From: Butyricicoccus_A sp963620595
GTDB taxonomy: Bacteria > Bacillota > Clostridia > Oscillospirales > Butyricicoccaceae
Length of the DNA stretch: 25,238 nucleotides
Assembly (NCBI GenBank): GCA_963620595.1
Contig: CAVFAY010000035.1
Span: forward strand, 1 to 25,238
Direction of reading: 5' to 3'
Shown here: piece by piece, positions 13,923 through 21,587 of the stretch
Numbering within the stretch: the stretch's first letter is position 1
Layout of the letters: every line of letters starts with the position of its first letter
The notes under the pieces: model-generated
Database searches by the model: none
What the model was told of the DNA's origin: nothing
The model's input: only the letters and a program-made list of their open reading frames with translations
Program-made: the position numbers and the translations under genes

Positions 13923-15461
13923 TTAATCTGCAAGATACGGCGCTGCAATGTTTTGCACGCCATCCGGATTTTCTGCCTTCCAAGCATAGTAATCCTTGCC
14001 GCTGGCAGCAATTGTCTGACCCAGCTCTACCAGGAACTTCGGAATATCTGTCTCCAGAATCGTTCCTAGCTCTGCGCCCATCTTTTCTTCTCCCTGACGG
14101 TCGCAGCCGCTCAGATAGAACATAAATGCGGACTGCTTATTCTTAATCGCACCGCGGAAGCCCATCTCACCGGTCTGATGTGTACCGCAGGAAGACGGAC
14201 ATCCGGAAACGTGAATCTGCGGCAGCGCACCGTCCGGAATCTTTGCTTCTCGAACAGCTTGCACACAAGCGTGCAGCAGCACCTGCGAATCGCGCACACC
14301 AACCTGACATGTCGATGCACCGATGCAGCTAACCGAAGTCTCAAAAACGGTTTTTGCGGTGTTCTGAGTCAACTCCAGCATCTTTTTTGCCTCTGTGCCA
14401 GTCAAATTGATGATGTATACCGTCTCATATGGTGCAATACGCATCTCTACCTGATCCATAGCAGATATCGCATCGCTGACTGCGCACAGATCCTCTACTG
14501 CCGGCATACCGCCAATCGGATGCCATGCAACAGCATACAGACCATCCTGCTTCTGCTCCACAATGCGCGGATCGGAAACCGTGCTGCCATCGCCCTTCTT
14601 GGTAAAGACAATCGGTTCTACATGCAGCGTCAGATCTTCGCCGGAATCATAGACTTCCTTGAGCTTTTCCAGATATGCTTCCTTATACTTCTCTGCGCCG
14701 CCGAGAATTTCCTGCAAATAACGTGTGCGGGCATGGCCGCGATTCTTGTAATCACCATAGGTGCGGAAGGTTAGCCACATTGCCTTGAGATAGAACAACA
14801 GCTGATCCGGCTCAACCGCTTCTGCCACCTTCACGCCAAAGCGCGGATTGTTGCCGAGACCGCCTGCGGTATAGATGTCAAACTTGCCGTCTGGACGGGC
14901 GGCATAGCCCATATCACGGAATGTCGCATGGGTGACATTTTCCGGCGAGTTGGAGAAACCAACCTTGAGCTTACGCGGCATCGGATCTGCATTGATAAAA
15001 TTCATAGCGAATTCTCCGACCGCCTCGGCATACGGGAGGACATCAAAGTATTCACCCTTCTGCACACCGCTCAGCGGCGCACACATGGTATTGCGCGGGA
15101 AGTCTCCGCCGCCGCCCATGGTGACAATGCCGACATCCAATGCGCCTTCCATAATATCACAGGTGGACACGGCATCCATATCATGCAGCTGAATGGTCTG
15201 GCAGGTGGTGAAATGTGCGCGCGGCACCTGATACTTGCGAATCGATTCCGCAATATATGCCAGCTTCTTCGCAGTCACGCGACCTGCCGGCATACGCAGA
15301 CGCAACATATTCTTAGATGGATCATGCTGTGCATAGCTGCCGTAACGGCCGGAAAACCCTTTGTATTCTGCCTTCTTGATTTCGCCCTTGGAGTAAGCGA
15401 TCGCCTTTTCGCGGAACAGCGGCATATCCGCCTTCCAGCTCTGCGGGTCAATCTTTTTCAT
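13923..15461 (-). CDS. Siroheme-dependent nitrite/sulfite reductase family protein
   Basis: The product has 512 residues and starts at ATG 15461 behind GTGAGGA. It has the duplicated architecture of the family: two ferredoxin-like half domains (LRLRMPAGRVTAKKL near residue 54 and a second near 308-345) and two siroheme-binding halves. The [4Fe-4S]-siroheme ligands are clear: C379 and C385 (CIGASTC), then C421 and C425 (GCPSSCG). Substrate arginines are probable in FTTCQTIQLHD and DFPRNTM. The enzyme performs six-electron reduction of sulfite to sulfide or nitrite to ammonia, using ferredoxin. Sequence alone does not decide which; no siroheme synthesis or sulfate activation gene is linked in this window. 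It is a single-gene unit with its own promoter. Confidence 0.85.
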   Translation of the reverse strand: MKKIDPQSWKADMPLFREKAIAYSKGEIKKAEYKGFSGRYGSYAQHDPSKNMLRLRMPAGRVTAKKLAYIAESIRKYQVPRAHFTTCQTIQLHDMDAVSTCDIMEGALDVGIVTMGGGGDFPRNTMCAPLSGVQKGEYFDVLPYAEAVGEFAMNFINADPMPRKLKVGFSNSPENVTHATFRDMGYAARPDGKFDIYTAGGLGNNPRFGVKVAEAVEPDQLLFYLKAMWLTFRTYGDYKNRGHARTRYLQEILGGAEKYKEAYLEKLKEVYDSGEDLTLHVEPIVFTKKGDGSTVSDPRIVEQKQDGLYAVAWHPIGGMPAVEDLCAVSDAISAMDQVEMRIAPYETVYIINLTGTEAKKMLELTQNTAKTVFETSVSCIGASTCQVGVRDSQVLLHACVQAVREAKIPDGALPQIHVSGCPSSCGTHQTGEMGFRGAIKNKQSAFMFYLSGCDRQGEEKMGAELGTILETDIPKFLVELGQTIAASGKDYYAWKAENPDGVQNIAAPYLAD

Positions 15462-15478
15462 AACAATTCCTCACTTCG

Positions 15479-15496
15479 AAGGGATGGTTTCATCCC
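15479..15496 (-). promoter_or_regulatory. Hairpin in the sulfite reductase leader
   Basis: A 7-bp stem AGGGATG/CATCCCT with a 4-nt loop lies about 20 nt upstream of the start codon, just before the ribosome binding site. It may affect translation or be a protein-binding site. No T-run follows. Confidence 0.35.
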
Positions 15497-15547
15497 TGAA
15501 TTTTCTCTTGATTTCGTGCAGATTTCTGCCAATTCGTTCGTGCTTTT

Positions 15548-15576
15548 ATTGTATCACTGCCCCTTTGGCATTGCAA
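15548..15576 (-). promoter_or_regulatory. Promoter of the sulfite reductase gene
   Basis: On the minus strand TTGCAA (15576-15571) and TACAAT (15553-15548) are spaced by 17 bp, about 90 nt upstream of the ATG. Confidence 0.6.
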
Positions 15577-15652
15577 CTGCAAAATAATTTTTTCTTTCTA
15601 TATTTTTCAATATGTATAGGTATTTATCTATATATAATTCGCAAACTTCCTC

Positions 15653-15681
15653 TTGTCAATCCAGTAAATTCACGGTAAACT
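15653..15681 (+). promoter_or_regulatory. Candidate promoter of the ABM-domain gene and following operon
   Basis: TTGTCA (15653-15658) and TAAACT (15676-15681) are spaced by 17 bp, about 33 nt before the ATG at 15714. The -10 is a modest match. Confidence 0.5.
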
Positions 15682-15713
15682 AAAGATACTTTCAAAAAAG
15701 GAGTTGATTGTTT

Positions 15714-16016
15714 ATGAGCAATCCTATTCTTGTCACCGTTCGCTATACCGTTAAGGACGGCAAGCGCGAAGAATTTTATCGTCACATTGTCGAGCAGGGC
15801 ATCGACACAGCATCTCGTGAAGAAGCCGGAAACCGCAAGTATAACTACTACTATCCGACTGATTCTGAACAGGATCTGTGCCTGCTGGAGCTGTGGGACA
15901 GCCGTGAAGCACAGAAAATTCACGGCACGACGACACATTATCAGAAGCTCTCTGCGCTGAAGGCAGAATATGTCACAAACGCAGCGATTCAGATTTACGA
16001 CCTTGCGGCGCAATAA
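15714..16016 (+). CDS. Antibiotic-biosynthesis-monooxygenase (ABM) domain protein
   Basis: The product has 100 residues from the ATG at 15714, with AGGAG 10 nt upstream. An in-frame TTG two codons earlier is less likely. The sequence fits one ABM (dimeric alpha-beta barrel) domain: ILVTVRYTVKDGKREEFYRH as the first strand and helix, GNRKYNYYYPTDSEQDLCLL as the central strands, ELWDSREAQKIHGTTTHYQK with the conserved W and H, and a last strand AAIQIYDL. Family members include YgiN-like quinol monooxygenases, heme-degrading enzymes and many of unknown substrate. Typical heme-degradation residues are not evident. Its last 47 nt overlap the start of the next gene, so the two are probably translated together. 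Confidence 0.8.
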   Translation: MSNPILVTVRYTVKDGKREEFYRHIVEQGIDTASREEAGNRKYNYYYPTDSEQDLCLLELWDSREAQKIHGTTTHYQKLSALKAEYVTNAAIQIYDLAAQ

Positions 16017-18486
16017 CGCTGTTCTCGCCTGGCTTCTGTTTTCCGGAAGCGGTGCATACTTAGAGCTGATGCTGCATCTCGTTGTCTTTCACGCAGTGGA
16101 TACGCATCTGATGATTCCGATGCTGTTTGGTCTGTGTGTGGGAAGCGGACTTGTCTGCATCAGCTCTTTGTTTCCGGTAAAAGCCAGCGGACGAATCGCA
16201 CTCGCCTGTCTCGGTTTCCTGTGTGTCTGTTTCTGTGTCCAGTGCGTCTATCATGGCATTTTCGGCAGTTTTATGCCGCTGTCGCAGCTGACCCTTGGCA
16301 CCGATGCACTGACCAATTTTAAGGGTCAGGTCATCTATGGCATTTGGCAACAGCTTTTCCCCGTCATCGCGCTTTGCCTGCCGTTTCCCTTTGCTTGGTA
16401 TATGCTGCGTTCTCGCCACGTACAACTGCCGCGCTTAACGCGAAAAACGCTCTGTACTATGCTGGGCGCATTCACAGCAATCTGCGTGCTGACGCTGGCC
16501 TGTGTGCACGTACTGGACGGCGGTGCCGTATATCGGCTGCTGACTAACACCAGTGCTTCCACAGAGAGCAGTGTGCGTCACGCCGGTCTCGCTGCCACGA
16601 TGATAGAAGAGGGTTTGGCGCTGGGGAATACTTCCTCTGTTACGCTGACTGCCAGTGCCTTGGACGGCGATCCGACGCAGAGCAATCCAGATACCGCCAA
16701 TCTTGACACATCTCTGGATTTTTCCGCTCTGGCAAGCAAGACAACAGACGCCGATATATCCGCACTCGATCAATACTGTGCATCTCTTGCACCGACCAGC
16801 AAAAACCAATACACGGGACTGATCAAAGGGTATAATCTCATTATGATTTGTGCCGAATCATTCAGTCCCTATCTCATTGACAAGGAACGAACGCCTGCGC
16901 TGTACAAGCTGGAAAACAGCGGTTTTCAGTTTCAAAACTACTATTGCAGCTTTCTCAACACAACGACAAACGGCGAATACGCACTGTGCATGGGACTGAT
17001 GCCGGATATGTCTCGTACTAAAACAGCCTCCAGCTTTGATGTCTCACGCAGCAACTATTTGCCATACTGCATGGGAACTGTTTTTTCCTCATACGGCTAT
17101 CCCGCCTACGCCTATCACAATTATTATGGCACGTTCTATGATCGCAATCACACGCACCCCAACATGGGATATACGTTTCGAGCTGTTGGCAACGGACTGG
17201 ATATTCCGCTGTCTTGGCCATCCTCGGACAAAGACATGATTGACGCTTCTGTCTCGGATTATCTGGACAGTGATACCCCGTTCTGTGCGTATTATATGAC
17301 CTTTTCCGGTCATTATCAGTATGACTGGGACAATGCCATGAGCGCCAAAAATCGCAAGGTTGTTTCGGATCTTCCCTATTCGGAAACGGTACAGGCGTAT
17401 CTCGCCTGCAACATGGAATTGGAATATGCTATAGAAGATTTGTTTGCAGCATTAGAACGCTCTGGGAAAGCCGACAACACGGTAATTGTTCTCACAGCAG
17501 ACCACTATCCTTATGGTCTGTCGGAAAGTCAATACAACGAACTTGCCGGAACGCGCATCGACACGACATTTGAAAAATATCACAATTCGTTTCTGTGCTA
17601 TGTTCCAAATATGCAGCCCGTCGATGTGGATGCCTATTGCTGTGACATGGACATTTTACCGACTCTGCTCAATCTATTTGGCGTCTCGTATGACTCCCGC
17701 CTGCTCGCCGGAAAAGATATTTTATCCGACAGCCCGCATGTTGCGGTTTTGTCCGATCAAAGCTATCTGACGGATTCCTTCCGCTACAATGCAGAAACCG
17801 GCACCGCACAATCATATGACGGCACAGCTGTGAATCCCGCTGACGTACAGGCCTACTGTCAATACGTGAGCAATGCCTTTTCTTTTTCCACGCAGGTGCT
17901 AAACACGGATTATTACGCCCATGTCTTTTCAAAATCGGCAGCCGAGCAAACGCAAAGTTATGATTTTGCCGACATCACCAGTCCATTTGAAGAAGCCAGT
18001 GCGTTGTTTGCCGTAGAAAACGGTTATATGCAGCCAATCTCCCAAACAGAATTTGGTGCGCAGCAACCAGCCGCCTATGGCGAGCTGCTTCATGCTTTGT
18101 ATCGCATGGCAGGCAACACGGACAGTCTTTCCGATGCTGCCGTCATGCAGTGGGCACAGGAGCACGCTCTGATTTCATCTGATTGTTCCGCGCAGGACAC
18201 GCTGACCTATGGCTCGATGAGTCGTTTGCTCTGGAACTATCTTGCCGATCAAGACGTCAATCTTACGTTGACACAAGAGGACAGCGAGCAACTAGCTCGT
18301 ATCCAAGTGGGATACACCGACTTGGACGATATCACGCGAATTGCTATGTATTGGATGCGCAAACATGCGATCTTACAGGATAACGACCTCGGGCAGTATT
18401 ATTCTCTATCTGAGCAAAGTTTAACTCGTGCGCAGATGTCGCGATGCCTGCAAGGCATTTCTTCGGTTTTATCCTCACAATCCTAA
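15970..18486 (+). CDS. LTA synthase family protein with C-terminal SLH-like repeats
   Basis: The product has 838 residues. The ATG at 15970 has GAAGG 6 nt upstream and lies inside the end of the ABM gene in another frame. About five membrane helices lie between residues 17 and 182. A linker of about 100 Ser/Thr/Asp-rich residues follows, then the LtaS-type catalytic domain. E296 (ICAESFSP), T333 (NTTTNGEYA) as the likely nucleophile and D511-H512 (TADHYPYG) make up the metal and catalytic set. From about residue 665 to the end there are three degenerate S-layer-homology-like units; the last includes IAMYWMRKHAIL and LTRAQMSR, close to the SLH consensus. SLH units usually bind pyruvylated cell-wall polymers, so the outer domain may dock to the wall polymer it modifies. 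It is a paralogue of the gene at 9377, which lacks this tail. Confidence 0.85.
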   Translation: MSQTQRFRFTTLRRNNAVLAWLLFSGSGAYLELMLHLVVFHAVDTHLMIPMLFGLCVGSGLVCISSLFPVKASGRIALACLGFLCVCFCVQCVYHGIFGSFMPLSQLTLGTDALTNFKGQVIYGIWQQLFPVIALCLPFPFAWYMLRSRHVQLPRLTRKTLCTMLGAFTAICVLTLACVHVLDGGAVYRLLTNTSASTESSVRHAGLAATMIEEGLALGNTSSVTLTASALDGDPTQSNPDTANLDTSLDFSALASKTTDADISALDQYCASLAPTSKNQYTGLIKGYNLIMICAESFSPYLIDKERTPALYKLENSGFQFQNYYCSFLNTTTNGEYALCMGLMPDMSRTKTASSFDVSRSNYLPYCMGTVFSSYGYPAYAYHNYYGTFYDRNHTHPNMGYTFRAVGNGLDIPLSWPSSDKDMIDASVSDYLDSDTPFCAYYMTFSGHYQYDWDNAMSAKNRKVVSDLPYSETVQAYLACNMELEYAIEDLFAALERSGKADNTVIVLTADHYPYGLSESQYNELAGTRIDTTFEKYHNSFLCYVPNMQPVDVDAYCCDMDILPTLLNLFGVSYDSRLLAGKDILSDSPHVAVLSDQSYLTDSFRYNAETGTAQSYDGTAVNPADVQAYCQYVSNAFSFSTQVLNTDYYAHVFSKSAAEQTQSYDFADITSPFEEASALFAVENGYMQPISQTEFGAQQPAAYGELLHALYRMAGNTDSLSDAAVMQWAQEHALISSDCSAQDTLTYGSMSRLLWNYLADQDVNLTLTQEDSEQLARIQVGYTDLDDITRIAMYWMRKHAILQDNDLGQYYSLSEQSLTRAQMSRCLQGISSVLSSQS

Positions 18487-18493
18487 CAGGCTG

Positions 18494-18522
18494 AGAGAAC
18501 TGCTTCGGCAGTTCTCTTTTTT
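18494..18522 (+). terminator. Terminator of the ABM/LTA-synthase operon
   Basis: A 10-bp stem AGAGAACTGC/GCAGTTCTCT closed by a stable TTCG tetraloop is followed by a T-run (18517-18522), 8 nt after the stop codon. Confidence 0.9.
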
Positions 18523-18524
18523 GC

Positions 18525-19178
18525 TTATGCAGCACCCACTGTCTGCGCTTCCGCACGCGCAAACAAATGCTGTACTTCCTGTGCAACCGCTTGAGCAAAT
18601 GCCGCATGTCCTGCCGCATTCATGTGTTCTTGGTCTCGGTCACTGCACACTGCATAATCTGCCGCACGCAAAAATCCGATGTTCCATCGTTTTGCGATGG
18701 TTTCATATACAGTTTCCAGTTGATGCGAAACCACAATGGATTTTTTAGAAAATTCCGGATCGCATTCCGGTCTCCAAACATTCTCTCCCAGATAAATCGG
18801 AGAAATCAACAGAATTTCTGCCTGTGGTGCGGCATATCGAATCTGCCGAAGCAACCGTTCTATGCCTTTGCCAATGACTTCCGCTGACGCGCCAAATGCT
18901 GTTTTGCAGTCATTGGTACCCAGCATCAACACGACACCATCCACTGTCGCATGTGTTTCCAGCAGTACTGGAAGCAGTTCCGTACCGCGTCTTCCATCCC
19001 GCAGTGGATCATCAAAAATTGTTGTGCGTCCGCACAGACCTTCTTCAATCACATGATACTGCTGTCCCAACTGTTCTTGCAGCAAGCTCGTCCAGCGCAC
19101 GCCCCACGGCAGCCGTGTGCCGCTGTCGCCATCCAGTCCCCATGTATTGGAATCTCCAAAGCAAAGTAATTGACGCAT
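18525..19178 (-). CDS. SGNH/GDSL-family esterase
   Basis: The product has 217 residues and starts at ATG 19178 with AGGAGG 7 nt upstream. The four SGNH blocks are present: block I LLCFGDSNTWG with the nucleophilic Ser, block II EGLCGRTT with the oxyanion Gly, block III LMLGTNDCK with the oxyanion Asn, and block V DQEHMNAAGHAAFA with the catalytic Asp and His. It lacks a signal peptide, so it should be cytoplasmic. The GDSNTWG start and NDCK block resemble arylesterase or acetyl-xylan/carbohydrate esterase members. The natural substrate is unknown. It has its own promoter and converges on the terminator at 18494-18522. Confidence 0.85.
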   Translation of the reverse strand: MRQLLCFGDSNTWGLDGDSGTRLPWGVRWTSLLQEQLGQQYHVIEEGLCGRTTIFDDPLRDGRRGTELLPVLLETHATVDGVVLMLGTNDCKTAFGASAEVIGKGIERLLRQIRYAAPQAEILLISPIYLGENVWRPECDPEFSKKSIVVSHQLETVYETIAKRWNIGFLRAADYAVCSDRDQEHMNAAGHAAFAQAVAQEVQHLFARAEAQTVGAA

Positions 19179-19226
19179 TGCTTTTCCTCCTATTCCTAGT
19201 TACTTACTATGTTTAGTATGTGAACT

Positions 19227-19255
19227 ACTATACCATACTTTTCTCCGTCTGCCAA
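19227..19255 (-). promoter_or_regulatory. Promoter of the SGNH esterase gene
   Basis: On the minus strand TTGGCA (19255-19250) and TATAGT (19232-19227) are spaced by 17 bp, with TGG before the -10. A short TACTA/TAGTA inverted repeat (about 19206-19219) just downstream could be an operator. Confidence 0.7.
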
Positions 19256-19430
19256 CCCCTTTTTGAAAAATTTCTCTAGTGGCGTAAGTTCTCTAATATT
19301 AAACATAAACAATCTTGTATTTAGGGAGATTTCGTAGTATACTAAAGAAAATATAATAGTGGGCAGAGTATACTGTTTGTAGTGATACAGTATATTCTTC
19401 ATTAAATCGTAGATATAAAGATAGTAGTTG
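19256..19430. other. AT-rich flank of the CRISPR array (esterase side)
   Basis: No gene is evident. A TATAAT stands at 19352-19357 on the plus strand without a good -35. A 10-bp hairpin (19367-19376 with 19387-19396, one mismatch) follows. A TTTCGTAGTATACTAA sequence at 19331-19346 resembles the 3' part of the CRISPR repeat. It may hold a promoter for plus-strand array transcription, or be the trailer. Confidence 0.4.
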
Positions 19431-20255
19431 ACAGCAGTTCCCTGTATTTTCTCGTAGTGGTATAACACGGCGGCCAGCAGTCCGTTATCTGCTATCGTTG
19501 TAGTTCCCTGTATTTTCTCGTAGTGGTATAACCCGTGGACGAAAGGGTTTAAGTTCTGGGAGTTGTAGTTCCCTGTATTTTCTCGTAGTGGTATAACGAC
19601 TGCGACAATGGATGTATTTGGTTTACGGTTGTAGTTCCCTGTATTTTCTCGTAGTGGTATAACTTGGATGCCGCCGGTAAAGCTGCCGACGATGTTGTAG
19701 TTCCCTGTATTTTCTCGTAGTGGTATAACTGCGGATGACCAAAGCAGTGCAGCGGAAAGGTTGTAGTTCCCTGTATTTTCTCGTAGTGGTATAACGCTGT
19801 GTGCCGCTTTGATTACCGTGTTTAAGTTGTAGTTCCCTGTATTTTCTCGTAGTGGTATAACACCGGTGGATTTAGCCTACAGACAACCAAGGTTGTAGTT
19901 CCCTGTATTTTCTCGTAGTGGTATAACGTATCAATTTAGACTGGTTGATGCACGGTGTTGTAGTTCCCTGTATTTTCTCGTAGTGGTATAACTCTTGTTT
20001 GTTATTTATGTTATACGCATATGTTGTAGTTCCCTGTATTTTCTCGTAGTGGTATAACCCGTAAAGCCGCCGCCGCCGGAGCAGCAAGTTGTAGTTCCCT
20101 GTATTTTCTCGTAGTGGTATAACGCAGAAGCAATAAGGGAATAAAGAAATCAGGTTGTAGTTCCCTGTATTTTCTCGTAGTGGTATAACCTACAAGCAGC
20201 AGCAGCGGCAAGCAAGCGAGTTGTAGTTCCCTGTATTTTCTCGTAGTGGTATAAC
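19431..20255 (+). CRISPR. CRISPR array, 13 repeats and 12 spacers, type II-C-like
   Basis: The 36-bp repeat begins GTTGTAGTTCCC and ends GTGGTATAAC. Twelve copies are identical (starts 19497, 19562, 19628, 19694, 19760, 19826, 19892, 19957, 20023, 20088, 20154, 20220). The first (19431-19466) differs at positions 1, 2, 3 and 5. Spacers are 30 nt except three of 29 nt (19533, 19928, 20059). The repeat resembles that of Neisseria meningitidis II-C (GTTGTAGCTCCC... ending in TACAAT). crRNAs there read in this orientation, so transcription here should be on the plus strand, opposite to the cas genes. The repeat end TGGTATAAC resembles an extended -10 box, so each repeat could promote its own crRNA. 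No spacer obviously matches another part of this window by eye. Confidence 0.97.
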
Positions 20256-20326
20256 AGACAATATCGGGACGCTTGTTTTGGCTACATATTTGTTGAAAAT
20301 TCAATAGATATGCTCTGAAAACAGGC

Positions 20327-20368
20327 AAAAACGGTACAGATTTCGCATGAGAAGTCTGTACCGTTTTT
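20327..20368. terminator. Bidirectional terminator between array and cas2
   Basis: A 14-bp stem (20327-20340 with 20355-20368, core ACGGTACAGA/TCTGTACCGT) has A and T tracts on both sides. It sits two bases from the cas2 stop codon and about 70 bases after the last repeat, so it should end both the cas operon and plus-strand array transcripts. Confidence 0.9.
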
Positions 20369-20369
20369 T

Positions 20370-20690
20370 TCAAAATTCCATCAATTGTTTGCTGTTCTGC
20401 GGCAAATCACATGTTTTTTCTTCGCCAATCAAAAGATCAATCGCATTAAATTGACGTTCTGTGACTACCATCATGCGCACCGCGCCGTGTAATGGTACAT
20501 GCTGTAAAACTCTCGCTCGATGTGTTTCCACCGAATCCGATCCATTGCAAATGCGAGCATACACAGAATACTGTACCATGTGGTATCCGTCTTTTAACAG
20601 AAAATTGCGAAATTGCGCAGCGGCTCGCCGCTGTGCTTTTGTTTTTACCGGAAGATCAAAAAATACCATAATTCGCATGAACCTACTCAT
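20370..20690 (-). CDS. cas2: CRISPR-associated endoribonuclease Cas2
   Basis: The product has 106 residues. The ATG at 20690 overlaps the last 8 nt of cas1 and has GGAGG inside the cas1 end as a ribosome binding site. The N-terminal strand MRIMVFFDLPVKTKAQRRAA carries the conserved Asp of the ferredoxin fold. The sequence goes on with FRNFLLKDGYHMVQYSVYAR and GAVRMMVVTERQF, all standard for type II Cas2. Cas2 dimers bridge two Cas1 dimers in the spacer-integration complex; nuclease activity is not needed for that. It ends the cas operon, next to the array. Confidence 0.95.
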   Translation of the reverse strand: MSRFMRIMVFFDLPVKTKAQRRAAAQFRNFLLKDGYHMVQYSVYARICNGSDSVETHRARVLQHVPLHGAVRMMVVTERQFNAIDLLIGEEKTCDLPQNSKQLMEF

Positions 20691-21582
20691 ACCTGCCTTC
20701 CTCCAGTCCGATCAATTTGGGAAGCTCCAATGTATTTTCTTGATTTACAATTGACTTTGCCAGAGACGCGGCGGAGCGGCCAATGGCATACATAACACGC
20801 ATTTTTTTGCCGTTCTGAAGCATCAGCAGATTTGTCGCGTTGAACAATTTTCGTTTGATTGCCGGCGTCAATTCATCACTATCCGTATCCGGAATACTGG
20901 CAACATATAGATCAATGAGCGGACGAAACGGTTCTATCAAATCATCCGCTAAGTTATACGAATTGAGCTGATTATGATGCTGTAAACCGATACACGGTTC
21001 TAATCCATGCATGACCAGATTTCGCGCAATTGCACCGCGAAGAATGGCATACCCATAATTGAGCGCGGCATTTTGCAGGCATAAATCATTGCGCGTAAAT
21101 CCTTGACCAAACAACTTAGGAAAATACCATGCCGCCGCTTGTGCTTCTACATTTGTGACATCACCAGAACGCACCGTTTGCGCCATCTCTTCCAGTTCTT
21201 CAAAGCCGGCTTTACCGGACAGTCGTAAACAAGCCGCCTGATTGTTGATTTTTTGCTGAACAATACATTTCCACAGCTGTTTTTGTATCGGACGCGGAAT
21301 CTCAAACTGTGCATACAGCATTTTGTGCTGACGGCTGAATTGATTCATCGCAACAAGCTGTGCAGACGGCAGGTGCTTTTCATCACAGAAAAACACCGTA
21401 ATGCCGCTGACAGCCAACCGCTCCAATGCCGCCGCAGATATTTGAATCTGTCTGGATTCCAGCAGCACAGAACAAATATCCTCAAGCGGAATCAAAGCTT
21501 CACGCTCCTGCATAATACACAGTTGATTGTGCTTGATTGACAAACGTGCCGGATTGGAGATGACAATGTTGCGAAACTCCAT
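20683..21582 (-). CDS. cas1: CRISPR-associated integrase Cas1 (type II)
   Basis: The product has 299 residues and starts at ATG 21582, 5 nt after the cas9 stop codon. The N-terminal beta domain (about residues 1-75) is followed by the helical catalytic domain. The metal ligands are visible with the spacing known from type II Cas1: E146 (VTNVEAQAA), H202 (GLQHHNQLN) and E217 (LADDLIEPFRPLID). Cas1 with Cas2 cuts and joins new spacers at the leader-end repeat. In type II systems Cas9 helps choose protospacers with a correct PAM. No cas4 or csn2 follows, so the set is cas9-cas1-cas2, the II-C layout. Confidence 0.97.
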   Translation of the reverse strand: MEFRNIVISNPARLSIKHNQLCIMQEREALIPLEDICSVLLESRQIQISAAALERLAVSGITVFFCDEKHLPSAQLVAMNQFSRQHKMLYAQFEIPRPIQKQLWKCIVQQKINNQAACLRLSGKAGFEELEEMAQTVRSGDVTNVEAQAAAWYFPKLFGQGFTRNDLCLQNAALNYGYAILRGAIARNLVMHGLEPCIGLQHHNQLNSYNLADDLIEPFRPLIDLYVASIPDTDSDELTPAIKRKLFNATNLLMLQNGKKMRVMYAIGRSAASLAKSIVNQENTLELPKLIGLEEGRYE

Positions 21583-21587
21583 CTTTT

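Noticed and set aside
19196..19468. 90-codon minus-strand frame next to the array
   Set aside because: It begins in CRISPR repeat sequence, is AT-driven, and overlaps the esterase promoter.
19872..20373. Minus-strand frames with repeated YHYEKIQGT or TTTRKYRELQ segments
   Set aside because: They are translations of the CRISPR repeats across spacers, not proteins.
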